Below, piece after piece: positions 11,708 through 22,007 of a stretch of DNA of 64,000 nucleotides. The DNA is from Arion vulgaris (lineage: Eukaryota; Mollusca; Gastropoda; Stylommatophora; Arionidae). The first letter of the stretch is position 1, and every line of letters begins with the position of its first letter. Where the stretch lies: NCBI GenBank assembly GCA_020796225.1, contig CM036764.1, positions 21,528,733 to 21,592,732 of the forward strand, given 5' to 3'. A program made the translations under genes and the position numbers. The notes below the pieces were generated by a model. It had not been told where the DNA came from. It saw only the letters and a list, made by a program, of their open reading frames with translations, and did not search any database.

Positions 11708-12002
11708 ACCAGGCTGATATTATAAATTCCTTAAGGGAGAGAGGAGGTGTACATGATTCACGTAATAGCGGTGAATCTACAACAACAACCAGATTGCAAG
11801 AACTCAAAGTTAGGTGTGGTGTAGCTCGACAAGAAGGCTATGCTGGCAGACAAAGAAGAATTGTAAACCAACAAAGAACCGGTGTCGTTAGTCACCACAC
11901 GCTGATGGAGATACTGAGGGAGAGACCGGATCACTTATGGACTAATTTGTTCGACGTGCAGTGATGGTGATCCGACGACTAAACTAAACTAAACTAAACT
12001 AA
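11708..12002 (+). mobile_element. 5'-truncated RNase H-type LINE 3' end with (ACTAA)n tail
   Basis: Encodes the last ~80 codons of a LINE ORF2 (..RLQELKVRCGVAR.. and RTGVVSHHTLMEILRE), the segment after RNase H, ending in a stop near 11962. It is followed by a short 3' UTR and an (ACTAA)n tail at 11978-12002. An 11-bp target-site duplication ACTGTCCCAGG flanks it (11697-11707 and 12003-12013). It inserted at the right edge of the 32-bp array: degenerate array-like sequence resumes at 12014. A paralogous LINE lineage is represented at 15898, 28056 and 54463. Confidence 0.88.
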
Positions 12003-12013
12003 ACTGTCCCAGG

Positions 12014-12439
12014 TTTAGATCCCATCTAGATTTCATGATTCCATCTCGTGGAGGAAAGAATCGTCTGTTTTCTTTCTTTTCCCTAAACCTGTTTTGCCTA
12101 AAAGCCTCAGGATAAGAAGAGACTTCTAGAACGGGTTTTTATATGCGCTTCATAAATAGTATTGTTATCGTTTCTGTTATCTCTGTGGTCCACAATTTTG
12201 TGTAGGAAATAATAGTGCGACTAAAGGCATAAACACTTGTTCAGTTTTATTGCATTTATTCTACTACTTGACATCCTCACTCATCAGACCAGTCCCATAC
12301 CTGACCCGTTCTATCACACATACATATACATCTTGTTTACGTTGTTTGCAGTAGATATCATATTAACATACGTAATCCAATATTCTATTTATACGTATAT
12401 TTGTTATACTATTTATAACTACGATTCTTATTAGTATAC
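12014..12439. other. No recognised gene
   Basis: Starts with degenerate array-like sequence (to about 12050), then AT-rich DNA with a short open frame (12237-12434) of no recognisable product. Confidence 0.4.
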
Positions 12440-12674
12440 TTCGAACGATCCACATCGACCACTTGTTAACCACTCTGTGTGTGATTTGTATGTGATCTGA
12501 GCCTAGGAGCTATTGTACGTTGTCATAGTTAGGCGCCTACAAGTAGGCGAGTAATTCAGATTTCTACGACGCTTTTATTTACTACGGTTTGCTTCTCTAC
12601 GTCCGTCGCCTCTTACGACATGACTTGTAGGTCACAGTGGTACTATTCTTTGCTTCCCTTGCTGGCCCCGGCAC
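12440..12674 (-). mobile_element. SINE family A copy, minus orientation
   Basis: Full-length copy: GGGGCCAGC head, GTCGTAAGAGGCGAC core, CGATGTGGATCG end. It lies 0.9 kb upstream of the ELK exon. Confidence 0.8.
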
Positions 12675-13603
12675 CCTCCCCGGCCGTAGCTACGATTAAA
12701 ACGTGGAAAGTTGAATACAAAGATAAATGCTATATTTGAAAAGCAGCTATAGAGGTTTATAGAGTGATTAACACACATTTCTACGCTCCTATAGTAGTTA
12801 GTTGTATGGAATGAGTTAAATCAAGATATCAATGTATTTTTATATCTTACTTTTCAGATTTGAATAAAAGGAGACACTGTTCATATTTCTGAACTTCCAC
12901 CATCAGCAGCAGCAGCATTCTGTTTCCTTCTACAAGAGCAACAAGTATATATTAGTTTCTTCATCATCACAACATAAAAAGTGCCGCATACATAACCATA
13001 TAACAGAATATTAAATATCTGCACGGTTACAATAATGTCTATCGTGAGGGATGTTGACTTTATAAAAGTGATACACTTAATAAAACAAATGCTTATCATT
13101 TATAAATAACGAATATTCATGCTTTTCTGAATGTAATACAAATTTGAAAACCATTAGCAGTTGTAAAACATAAGCTGCTGGGCTTTGCAGATGTGCCAGA
13201 TGTCGCCATTGTTATGAAAATAGATGTCGTTGGCAGATAAATTGTTATACTGTTAAAATATGAATCGATTGGATAAAGTGAGCAATAGTTATAGCCTGGT
13301 GGCAAATAGTGTTTGTGTCAATAAAATTGTGCATAGTCGAAGTGTGTTGATAAAACAGTGAACAGTGGGAAATATTATCGGTGAATACTAGAATGTGAAC
13401 TATTGCAAATTTAACGTGTTAAATTTATAATGTGTTAAAATAGAAGAAAATAACATTGTTAACTTTGGAAAAATCAAATCAGTAAAACTAGGATGTATTA
13501 TCGAACATTTATTCTGGATGTTAACTGGTTATAGCACAGTAGGAACGATTACTTCATTTAAAGATTTGTTCCAGTTACTAATAGGAGTAAGGGCCAGGTC
13601 ATC
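12675..13603 (+). other. 5' flank / possible 5' UTR of the ELK exon
   Basis: AT-rich sequence between a SINE (ends 12674) and the ELK start codon. It holds a short CAG run near 12903-12916. A possible acceptor (TTGTTCCAG, 13567-13575) precedes the ATG, so an upstream noncoding exon is possible. I see no clear TATA or CpG-rich promoter. Two open frames of about 60-70 codons on the minus strand (12881-13099 and 13117-13305) resemble nothing I know. Confidence 0.35.
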
Positions 13604-13673
13604 ATGCCACGTAATGCTTCTTCGTCACAGAATACATTTTTGGACACCATCGCTACCAGATTCGATGGAATCC
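13604..13673 (+). CDS. First coding exon of an ELK-type voltage-gated potassium channel (partial)
   Basis: The exon starts with ATG (A at -3) and encodes 23 residues plus one base. Residues 9-22 read QNTFLDTIATRFDG, the N-terminal cap signature of ELK channels (KCNH3/4/8; Drosophila Elk); ERG and EAG members differ here. It is followed directly by GTGAGTAT, a strong splice donor. The split is phase 1: the leftover C can complete a His codon, matching the family's continuing H-S-N-F. Vertebrate KCNH genes also break just after this cap, from established knowledge of hERG exon 1. In this family the cap precedes the PAS domain and modulates gating of the membrane channel. Residues 3-8 (RNASSS) replace the usual basic/Gly-rich start. 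I looked for the PAS exon downstream (a D-G-F-C-type coding motif) and did not find it, so intron 1 probably runs beyond the window. Confidence 0.85.
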
Positions 13674-13681
13674 GTGAGTAT
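13674..13681 (+). promoter_or_regulatory. Splice donor of the ELK exon
   Basis: GTGAGTAT follows the last coding base and matches the metazoan 5' splice consensus GTRAGT. Confidence 0.8.
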
Positions 13682-13899
13682 ACATATATCTACTTGTGTT
13701 TCATGAAGAGTCTTCCTTCACATTTCCTATCTCTGTCTTGAAATATTACCTATATATGCAATGTTGTCTTGTTAACTTGATTCATTAAACTCACTGTCTC
13801 TGATGTGTCGTAGGTTGATATGACTACTCTGTGTGCGTTCAATCGAGAGAGCCGTTCCAATTTATTTCTGTGAGTTTTATATTGCCAAGGCTGAACTAT
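13682..13899 (+). other. Start of ELK intron 1
   Basis: AT-rich intronic sequence after the donor. Nothing else recognised. Confidence 0.6.
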
Positions 13900-14125
13900 G
13901 TTTAATCATACATAGGTCCACGTTTTATTTCAGGTATGTTCCATTGACTAGACCCAAGAGAAGAAAGAAAAAGATGGATAGACAATATCAAAATCATACT
14001 AAATACGAACGGATATAACACAAGGGCACTTATCTGGCCCGGAACGCAAATTAAGTCCACCCTACGCTTAACAGCAAACGTGGACAGCAAATTCCATCAT
14101 CCATCTGGGGGAGGACAATACATAA
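13900..14125 (+). pseudogene. Retroelement C-terminal relic, family F
   Basis: One of three copies (also 17585-17770 and 45790-45930) of a coding tail ending in ..GYNT..RLTANVDS..HHP..GGQ. Indels disturb the middle of this copy. The parent element is not one I recognise. The short open frame 13833-14018 covers only part of it. Confidence 0.6.
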
Positions 14126-14342
14126 TATATAATGTTTCATTATGTCAGTGAGTGTGTTTACGTTTTGTATACTGGAGAGTGTCTTGAAGTATGTTCTCTG
14201 CAGTCGGGGGTGCTTGTTCACATGTACTTTGGATGAACTGTCAACTTGTCATTTTGTATGCATGTTATGTTATTATGACAAGTCGTTTAAAGCAAGTTAT
14301 GATGGTAACAATGCCATCCATGTGTCACTTATTTCTTCTTAA
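14126..14342. other. No recognised gene
   Basis: Open frames of 66-69 codons overlap here in two registers. Neither resembles a known protein, and both run into SINE sequence. Confidence 0.4.
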
Positions 14343-14595
14343 TTCTTCTTCTTCTTCTTCTCACGCTCCATATCGACCACTTATTAACAACTCTGTGTGA
14401 TTTGTAAGTAATCTGACCCTTAGAACGATTGTACGTTGTGCCTGTTATGTGCCTACAAGTAGGCCAGCATATCCGATTTCTGCGATGCTTTTTCATTTGC
14501 TATGGTAACTTCCTAGGTCTACATCAGTCGCCTCTTACGACATGCCTTGTAGGTCGCAGGGGTACTATTATTTGCTTCCCTTGCGGGACCCGGCA
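14343..14595 (-). mobile_element. SINE family A copy, minus orientation
   Basis: The (GAA)n tail is seen as TTCTTCTTCTTC at 14343, then the full body to the CCGGGTCCCGC head. The open frame 14429-14716 is SINE body. Confidence 0.85.
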
Positions 14596-15037
14596 CCACA
14601 CGGGTGCATTTATTGTTACAAATATACAGAGAAGGAAAATAACTATATATTATTATAAGTATATGCTGGAATGCATGATACATTATTCTATAAATTTAAT
14701 ATTAATATTTATCTGATAATAATTATATTATTAAAGTATACATAGGAATATGCAAGTTTATTTAATCATCATCGAATATAGTATGGATGTGAATACTATT
14801 AAATTCACTGAAATTGCAAGTTTATCTTAAATACACAATCGAATGAGTGTTTATATTTGGTGCGAAACATGACAACTACTGAACGTATAAGTAGTGCCTA
14901 GAAAATCAACAACTCGTTTACTGTGGTTGATGGCAGCGTACTCCTAGTCTTATTGGAGACGGTTCTCCTTTCAAGTTAAGCATATAAAAATCACCCTTGG
15001 CGGTTAAACATTTATATAAGAGTGTGCTGGAAAGTAA
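14596..15037. other. No recognised gene
   Basis: AT-rich intronic DNA. No repeat that I can match. Confidence 0.4.
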
Positions 15038-15240
15038 CTTCCTGGACAACCAAAAATCGTAAAAAAAAAATTCCTGCAAAAAAAAAAGTTAATATCTTAA
15101 AAAATTATATCGGAGAATCCCACCGGTTCTACGGAGTTCGTGCACCGCGGCTGAGATCTTCCTGTGTAAGAAACAGATCGCAGCACACTTGGTGATTCAC
15201 TAAAGTGCAATTATGATGGCTCTATTAATCATTGAATCGA
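15038..15240 (+). mobile_element. SINE family C fragment (5'-truncated)
   Basis: Matches the 3' half of the element at 36560-36965 (ACGGAGTTCGTGCACC..GCTGAGATCTTCCTGTGTAAG) and ends near TCATTGAATCG, a remnant of the TCAA tail seen at 55395. Confidence 0.7.
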
Positions 15241-15734
15241 TATGTAAAAATAGCAAGGACATGAATTAACCCTTACACAAAAATAGATTGTAATGGCTAT
15301 GTTATATTGCGTGCGGTTTCCTGATTACCATCACCACTTCTCGATCTACCAGACATACTCAAACACGAGAAAGGTTAATAAAAATTAGAACCAAAATTAG
15401 AACCTAGTCAAGTAACATGAAACCAAGGATGTTGGTTAATAATTTGAAAATTTGATACTAACTGTATAGAACAGATTAGAAACATGACTGAACAAATGTA
15501 ATTTTGTAATACTAAATGTCAGATATTGATAAACTTTAGAACAAATAAAGAAAAAGAAAAAAATAGAAATTAGATATTTGTTCATCTAGTTTGGCATTAC
15601 ACATATGTTAGGTATGACTTTCTTATTTGCAATTAATCTATTTATGTTTACAGCCAGCAGTTTAAGAAGTCTTTGTTTATTATATTTGCTCAACAACCAT
15701 GCTACATATCAACTGATCGCGTTGCTTATCTGTA
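15241..15734. other. No recognised gene
   Basis: AT-rich DNA with scattered short open frames and no recognisable motif. Confidence 0.4.
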
Positions 15735-15870
15735 CACACACATACACGTACATTTATACACACACACACAATAGCGCACGCACGAACATATATACAAACA
15801 CGCACTCCCATATACACACGCACACACGTACACAGCTCGCAAACCCACATACACATACATGCGCGAAAGC
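15735..15870. repeat. CA/CACG-rich low-complexity tract
   Basis: Imperfect (CA)n with TACACG and GCACGAAC interruptions. It keeps frames open on both strands without encoding a recognisable protein. Confidence 0.85.
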
Positions 15871-15897
15871 ACGAACATATCTATATTCCATTTTTCA

Positions 15898-16056
15898 TTG
15901 CTAACTAAACTGACGTCATTGCACTCCGGCAGACCCATAGGTGCTCAGTATCCCCAACAGATATCGAAGGGTATGTATACTGATGGTTCCCGTGGCTCGT
16001 TGATTAAATACACTCTTCACTCTGTCCCTCGGACATCCAATTCCTCTTGTAAAAAG
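15898..16056 (-). pseudogene. RNase H-type LINE 3' end, minus orientation
   Basis: Minus-strand translation gives ..FNQRATGTISIHTLRYLL.. and CNDVSLV, matching the copies at 28056 and 54463. It is 5' truncated and abuts a family T SINE in the same orientation. Confidence 0.8.
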
Positions 16057-16059
16057 TTG

Positions 16060-16282
16060 ATTGCATATACTTTCAGGACTTTGCGAATCAACCCCAGGTT
16101 TTAACGCTGTTTGTGATTTTCTAGGCATTATTACGTTCAGTAGTTTGCCATTGCTTTCTGAACGGGTGGTGCCATCGTTCTTTTGTAAAAATTCATGTGA
16201 AACAATTTGCAACCAAATTCGAACTCAGAACGTCGGGGTTAATAGACCGAGTCACTATCCCCTAGACCACAGACGCCACCGG
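16060..16282 (-). mobile_element. SINE family T copy, minus orientation
   Basis: Head on the minus strand GTGGTCTAGGGGATAGTGAC, B-box-like GAGTTCGAATTTGG, core inverted repeat CGTTCAG/CTGAACG, end ATATGCAA. Confidence 0.85.
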
Positions 16283-16300
16283 TTCCACTTGTACAACTTA

Positions 16301-16364
16301 TATATATATAATATATATATATATATATCTTATACTTATAATTATAATTATTATTATTATTATG
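16301..16364. repeat. (TA)n and (TTA)n microsatellites
   Basis: TA tract followed by an ATTATT tract. Confidence 0.9.
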
Positions 16365-16559
16365 TACTTAACATAAACAGCCACTACTATTATATCATCA
16401 CATTTTTTGTACAACTTTCTATAAAACTAATATATTTATTAACACTGGCCATCAAATCTCCGGAGAGTTGACACAAACTTGTTCTTTTTATTAACAAAAA
16501 GTCCTTACTGCTTGTGGTACCGCTTTTTAGGACAGGTGAATCGAGAGTCTGGGTAATTG
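16365..16559. other. No recognised gene
   Basis: AT-rich sequence. Nothing recognised. Confidence 0.4.
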
Positions 16560-16712
16560 AATTTCCCAATTGCTAGTGAGGTTGCGGCAAAGCTGTTCAG
16601 GTTATGATTTATTTTATTTCTGCTCACAACAGAAAACAATCCTTGGCCTTACCGTGAATCAAACACTTGTCTTCCGCAATTGGAGCCGAGCTCTAATCCA
16701 TACGACCAGACG
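16560..16712 (-). mobile_element. Possible tRNA-headed SINE fragment (single copy seen)
   Basis: The minus strand shows CGTATGGATTAGAGCTC (A-box-like), then GTGTTTGATTCACGG (B-box-like) about 35 bp later, tRNA-like spacing. No sister copy in the window, so the assignment is tentative. Confidence 0.45.
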
Positions 16713-16796
16713 TTCTTCTTCTCCCTTAATAAAATATACAAATTGAACTTGTTCTTGTAAAGAAATAGATTTCTTTTAGTCTTTAAAATCTTAGAT

Positions 16797-17190
16797 GACA
16801 TTTAGGAAGCCAGAACAACCATCGGCTGGTACTATAAAGACAAATGGTCAAAAGACCATCTTCAGTATAACAACAGCGACGGATACTATGGTCTGTCTCG
16901 TAGGGAACAAGTTGCCATCCTCCGCCTCCGTACGGGTCACAACTAACTCCGTGCCCACATGTTTCACAAATTTAAAATTGGCACAACTAGCCTGTGCCCC
17001 TGCAAAAAGGCGGACATGACAGCAGAACACATTCTGCAAGATTGTCAACTGATAGCAGGCATAAGAAAAGAAACCTGGCCTCAAAACACAGAACTTCGCG
17101 AGAAGCTGTACGGAGGAACAGAGTCCCTTAAAACACGGTAAAATTCATGATAAAAGTTGGTTCATCAGTCTAGACCGGGATCGCGAGAAA
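16797..17190 (+). pseudogene. LINE ORF2 C-terminal Cys/His tail, disabled
   Basis: Encodes WYYKDKWSKDHL, QVAILRLRTGHN and then CPCKKADMTAEHILQDC, the C-x-C..H..C tail typical of RNase H-bearing LINEs, followed by LREKLYGGTESL. There is a TAA stop directly after TGHN (normally Arg/Leu), a TAG upstream at 16803, and a +1 change near 17138 just before KFMIKVGSSV-stop. The 3' UTR (GATCGCGAGA) recurs at about 48260. An inactive 5'-truncated insertion. Confidence 0.85.
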
Positions 17191-17584
17191 GAGAGATGAC
17201 ATTTATTGAGTGAGGTACATTATCGTATTGTTGGCTAACTGGTTAGATAACTTATCTCTGAGCTACAACACTTACACGGACTGAGAGATTAAAAATCTTC
17301 CTATACAAATCGGAATGTGTTGTTATCTTTCTATTGTAGCTGTAAGACAGCAGGTTAGTTTATTTCTCAAAATTATATCTTTTATCGATTCTTGATCGTT
17401 GGATATTTCGTGTCATTGAATAGATGGTATTGCTGAACGAGATTAGCAGGTTTTTCTGTAAAAATAGCGTCGTTTGGTCAATGACTGTTTTTTCCGACCA
17501 GTATTAAAAAAAGGTATCAGATCGTGACTCACACACCTTCTATATAGGCCATCTCAATATACACAATTTCTATACGTTCATGTT
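17191..17584. other. No recognised gene
   Basis: AT-rich intronic DNA. No repeat matched. Confidence 0.4.
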
Positions 17585-17770
17585 TTCGTTTAGTCGCATA
17601 CTAGATCCAAGGGAAGACCAAGGAAAAGATAGACAATATCAAGACCACACTAAATAAATACGGATACAACACAACAAGGGCGACTCATCTTGCTATGAAA
17701 CGCAAATTAATGCTCCCACCACTTCGCTTAACTGTAGGAGTGGACAACCTTCATACACCCGGAACAAGAC
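17585..17770 (+). pseudogene. Retroelement C-terminal relic, family F (best copy)
   Basis: An open run of about 50 codons reads IDNIKTTLNKYGYNTTRATH, then LAMKRKLMLPPLRLTVGVDN and ..GTRQ-stop. The copy at 45790-45930 (minus) conserves GYNT-RATH-A, KL-LP, RLT--VD and RQ-stop. A transposon tail in character, but the family is unknown to me. Confidence 0.65.
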
Positions 17771-18091
17771 AATAGATAATAGCACACTTTAAAAGAACAT
17801 TTTAAAAGTCATAAATGGTTATAACAAGTGGCGGCTCTGATTATTGTTGTTGGTGGGGCCAGACACAATTTTCGGAAAAATAATGGTTTTGGGTTACATT
17901 ATATTTTAGTATTTACTATTATTTGTCTATTCCGGAAAGATATTAAACTTTCAAAGTTAATTACTTTCACGTTAAATGTAATAATTAGGAACAAATAATT
18001 TAGAAAAAATAAATACAGGTTACAATTACCTTGGTGGGGCCCGGCACCACTGGCCCTTAAAGACGAGTAGTCACTGATTATAACTGTTTTT
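17771..18091. other. No recognised gene
   Basis: AT-rich; GGTGGGGCC occurs at 17851 and 18031 on the edges of a ~180-bp segment, which could be decayed SINE ends. Confidence 0.35.
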
Positions 18092-18349
18092 CCTTCTTCT
18101 TCTTCTTTGCGTTCGTTATTTACGACCAATTTTAATCACTCTTTGTTATATGTTTGATCTTTGCCAAGAACGTGTATTCGTTGCACATTGGTTTGGTAAG
18201 CCCCTAAACGCATAGACTTTTACACGTTTAGAACACATGCATCCAATTTCATCAAAATCGCATTAGTCGCCGCTTACGACATGCGTGGCAGGTAACAGTG
18301 GCTCTATTCTTTACACCTCAAATTTGGACACCGGTAACCACTAGGGCGG
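18092..18349 (-). mobile_element. SINE family B copy, minus orientation
   Basis: Second subfamily: head TGGTTACCGGTG, core GTCGTAAGCGGCGACTAA, body CAATGTGCAACG and GGCAAAGATC, end AAAATTGGTCG plus (GAA)n. Shares the head core and tail type with family A but differs in the middle. Other B copies: 45353, 47941, 52958. Confidence 0.8.
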
Positions 18350-18957
18350 AACTATTTTTGAATCTGCAAGCAAACGAAAATAATGATACTAAATATACGA
18401 ATATGTAAAATATGTACATGTGTATATATGCGTACAAGTTTGTAAGCATATCCCACAGTGTGATATCACTTCTTGCAAACATACAACCATCGTTCACTCG
18501 TTAAATTATTAACGTTTTTCAAGATATCACCGAATGTCATAGTTGATTCATCTTATTCTAGACGCCTGGTTTTAGCTAATAATTATGCGCTGTCACATAC
18601 AATTTGCATGAAGATATCGAAGTGATGAAAACGTATAAGCAGTTTACTTTCAAATGACATACCGAAGAATCTACGTGTTTTAAAGGTCAAGTAAGAATGT
18701 TTTATTCTGACGTCAATTTTTGTCATTATTTTTATGCTTCACAACCAACATAAACTGATATTTTAACTAACATGTATGTATGTTCATTGTGACTATTGAT
18801 AATTTATCCCAAAGTGTTAAAAAATGGTGAGCTTTCACAAAATGATAACAAGCATTTGGACAAAAATACAACCAACACTAAAATATTTCTATTGCTGTCG
18901 TTCTGTCCCCTTTCTATTAATTACTTCCCATGTCAAGTCACACACATTCTTTCAACT
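18350..18957. other. AT-rich intron; shared array flank at the right end
   Basis: Mostly unrecognised. The last ~50 bp (18905-18950, CCTTTCTATTAATTACTTCC..) match the left flank of the repeats at 52 kb (51905-51950). Confidence 0.45.
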
Positions 18958-19797
18958 CTTTTTTCACAGTTCTTCTCCATATTTCATTTGAACGTTCACA
19001 GTTCTTCTCCATATTTCATTTGAACGTTCACAGTTCTTCTCCATGTTTCATTTGGACGTTCACAGTTCTTCTCCATATTTCATTTGAACGTTCACAGTTC
19101 TTCTCCATGTTTCATTTGGACTTTCACAGTTCTTCTCCATGTTTCATTTGAACGTTCACAGTTCTTCTCCATGTTTCATTTGGACTTTCACATTTCTTCT
19201 CAATGTTTCATTTGAACGTTTACAGTTCTTCTCCATATTTCATTTGGACGTTCACAGTTCTTCACTACATTTTATTTGGACGTTCAGAGTTCTTCTCCAT
19301 GTTTCATTTGAACGTTCACAGTTCTTCTCCATGTTTCATTTGGACGTTCACAGTTCTTCTCCATGTTTCATTTGAACGTTCACAGTTCTTCTCCATGTTT
19401 CATTTGGACGTTCACAGTTCTTCTCCATGTTTTATTTGAACGTTCAAAGTTCTTCTCCATGTTTTATTTGGACGTTCACAGTTCTTCTCCATGTTTCATT
19501 TGGACGTTCACAGTTCTTCTCCATGTTTCATTTGGACTTTCACAGTTCTTCTCCATGTTTCATTTGAACGTTCACAGTTCTTCTCCATGTTTCATTTGAA
19601 CGTTCACAGTTCTTCTCCATGTTTCATTTGAACGTTCACAGTTCTTCTCCATGTTTCATTTGGACTTTCACAGTTCGTCTCCATGTTTCATTTGGACGTT
19701 CACAGTTCTTCTCCATGTTTCATTTGGAATTTTCACAGTTCTTCTCCATGTTTTATTTGGACGTTCACAGTTCTTCTCCACATTTTATTTGGACGTC
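18958..19797. repeat. Second 32-bp satellite array (about 26 units)
   Basis: Unit CACAGTTCTTCTCCATGTTT plus CATTTGGACGTT, period 32 bp, unrelated in sequence to the 32-bp array at 10 kb. The plus strand is open in several frames, giving overlapping 60-79-codon artefacts. Confidence 0.95.
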
Positions 19798-19959
19798 GAG
19801 GCATCACAATATAGTAATGCGCATCTGGACGCATAAAAATACAATCAACACATTTTAAATTCAATCCATACCATGAATCACTATAGTGGCCTACTAGTGT
19901 GCCGCATTTACACCGCCATCACTTTGGTGACTTTTCATATTGAACACTTTCTTTTTCGT

Positions 19960-20135
19960 TATATATATATATTCGGCATTTGTCGTCTTTACAGACGAAT
20001 TATGACTAGTATTTCACCGTGACAACTTCTGGGTTTTCGCTTTTCTCTCTTGTCGTTCAGCTCATCCCATACTCTCCTTTCAAATGACTGTGCCCTTGCG
20101 CAATGTCGCTTTCCATACAACTCTGTCATCAGCTA
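19960..20135 (-). mobile_element. Dispersed repeat E copy, minus orientation
   Basis: Matches 35555-35665, 41815-41960 and 45930-46055; the signature is CGTCTTTACAGACG next to a TA-rich end. Probably the 3' end of a retroelement (one frame at 42 kb reads YERLRDELKDKRDK). Confidence 0.55.
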
Positions 20136-20157
20136 GATTTTCTCATTTCAAGCACGA

Positions 20158-20172
20158 TTTATATATATATAT
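20158..20172. repeat. (TA)n microsatellite
   Basis: Short TA tract. Confidence 0.8.
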
Positions 20173-20194
20173 GATTTTATTTAATATCGTCCGT

Positions 20195-20452
20195 GTTGTA
20201 CCGGGGCTTGGCCCGCAATGGAAGCAAGAATAGTACCACTGCGACCTACAAGGCATGTCGTAATAGGCGACTGATGTAGGACCTAGGGAAGCTACCCTAG
20301 TAAATCAAAAGCATCACAGAAATCGAATGTGCTGGCCTAATTGTGGTGCATAACTGGCACAATGTACAATCGCTCTTAGGCTCAGATCACATAAAATCAC
20401 ACAGAGTGGTTAACGAGTTGTCGATATGGAGCGTTGAAAGTCAAAGAAGAGG
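20195..20452 (+). mobile_element. SINE family A copy, plus orientation
   Basis: Reads in sense: CCGGGGCTTGGCCCGCAA head, CATGTCGTAATAGGCGACTG core, GCTCTTAGGCTCAGATCAC, GATATGGAGCGTTGAAAG end with a short GAA-like tail. Confidence 0.85.
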
Positions 20453-20846
20453 ATATTTAATATTATGATACCTACTACAAACAACGTAAACATAGAACTT
20501 TGTTCTGATAAAATGCACCTATAATCGAACCGGTGTGTTCAGAACTCAGTAGCATTCATGGTATGGAAAGAGTTAAAAGCAATGTGACAAATAGACAGCT
20601 ATTGAAAAAAATACACGCATGCCATCTGTTCTGAATTGATCATATAACGAGACAAGACTAATTGCTACAGAAAATATTAAAGGGAAACAATTCATAGAAC
20701 AAAAGAAGCAGACTTTGCAATCTTTGTTGTGCAGACGTGAAAGGTTAGAGTAGTTCCGGCTGATGATGGAAATTGGGTAAATCGATATAATCGATTTCTA
20801 TCATATGAATACGCGATCATAGGTGGATCGTAGATTTAAATTTCGC
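20453..20846. other. No recognised gene
   Basis: AT-rich intron sequence. No open frame or repeat recognised. Confidence 0.4.
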
Positions 20847-21045
20847 CCTTGTGTCGCCGGGGCTCGCAATTGGAAGCAAAGAATTGTAACACTGCGCCCT
20901 ACAAGGCATGCATAAGACCGACTATGGAAAGGTTCCGACTGTGTGCTGTCGGAGGTAAGAATATGCAGCAATGTGTACCTACCAGACATGACGTAAGAAC
21001 TGATTAAGGAGGGTAGGTACCTCACTCTGTAGAAAAAAGCAACAC
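20847..21045 (+). mobile_element. Degenerate SINE family A copy, possibly two nested heads
   Basis: CGCCGGGGCTCGCAATTGGA and ACAAGGCATGCATAAG match the family A head. A second head-like segment (TACCAGACATGACGTAAGAAC) follows at about 20980, suggesting a nested or tandem copy. Confidence 0.6.
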
Positions 21046-21059
21046 ATCTTCACAAACAT

Positions 21060-21225
21060 GAGTAGAAACTAGACATACCTAGAGAAGAGAGATGGAGACT
21101 GATATTAAAAGGATAGGTAAAACATGGAAATAATTGGAAGGGATGACAGGAGAGAGGAAACGCTGGAAGAAGTTTGTTGAAGACTTGTGCTACATTGGGA
21201 GTTGAAAGGTGAAGAAAAAGATTTA
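21060..21225 (+). pseudogene. RTE-like LINE 3' end
   Basis: Encodes RIGKTWK, a stop, then LEGMTGERKRWKKFVEDLCY and IGS-stop, followed by AAGGTGAAGAAAAAG. This is the C-terminal W-x(n)-W..FV-LC tail of RTE-type LINEs; the same element occurs at 59480-60080. Confidence 0.8.
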
Positions 21226-22007
21226 AATTTATTCAAATACAACTGTAAGTGTCTTATTCAAATAGTCATACAATACCAGCGGCTACGATTTCGATTTTCT
21301 TATAAAACTCTGATGTTTCTATATCTATTCTCAGCGATTTAAGTGTGGAAACCTATATACTAGGAATTGAATACGTTCGTTCACAAATCTATCTGATTGA
21401 AAGATTTCCACTGAGGGCAGGATACAGTGGACAGACATGATCAAACGATTTTATCTGGAGTCTTCAGACTGTCTAACCCAGTGTTATTTAGGAAGACTCC
21501 GTACAAACATGTCTAAGTCAGTAGTTCCAATGTTACTGTAAAAGTCAGTATTGGTTATAGCTGTACTATCTCAGACAGGCAAGATTATCTTACTGTCAGT
21601 CTTAGTAATTAACTTCTTTCTGTTCAGTGTCTCCTTGCAAATTTAATTATTAGTTTTATTGTCTCTTGTCAGACAAAGGTAACATTATTTCTTATTCTTC
21701 TAGTCATTCTACTGGAACTCTTTCTGACTTCTGTGACATTATTACTTCCTTCCCTTCTCATTAATGAATTATGTTTTGTGTTTTTTGGGGACATTCTGTC
21801 TATGGCAGTTATGAAATAATATATATCTTATACAGAACACTTAGATCGTTGACATGACCAAGTCGGTAGAGTATGGATTTGATAATCAAAACATATCGTG
21901 AATAATTTCAAGTTTTCTGTAAAACCACATCTTTATGTACGTTCTGATCTTATTGTATACATATGTATTATTCATAAGTCTCTTAAATGTAGAATTGACT
22001 TTATACA
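21226..22007. other. No recognised gene
   Basis: AT-rich intron DNA. A short motif TCTATGGCAGTTATG at 21799 also occurs at 23009. Confidence 0.4.

Noticed and set aside
13518..13706. 62-codon open frame overlapping the ELK exon (MLTGYSTVG...)
   Set aside because: Different frame from the recognised channel peptide and it reads through the splice donor; a shadow.
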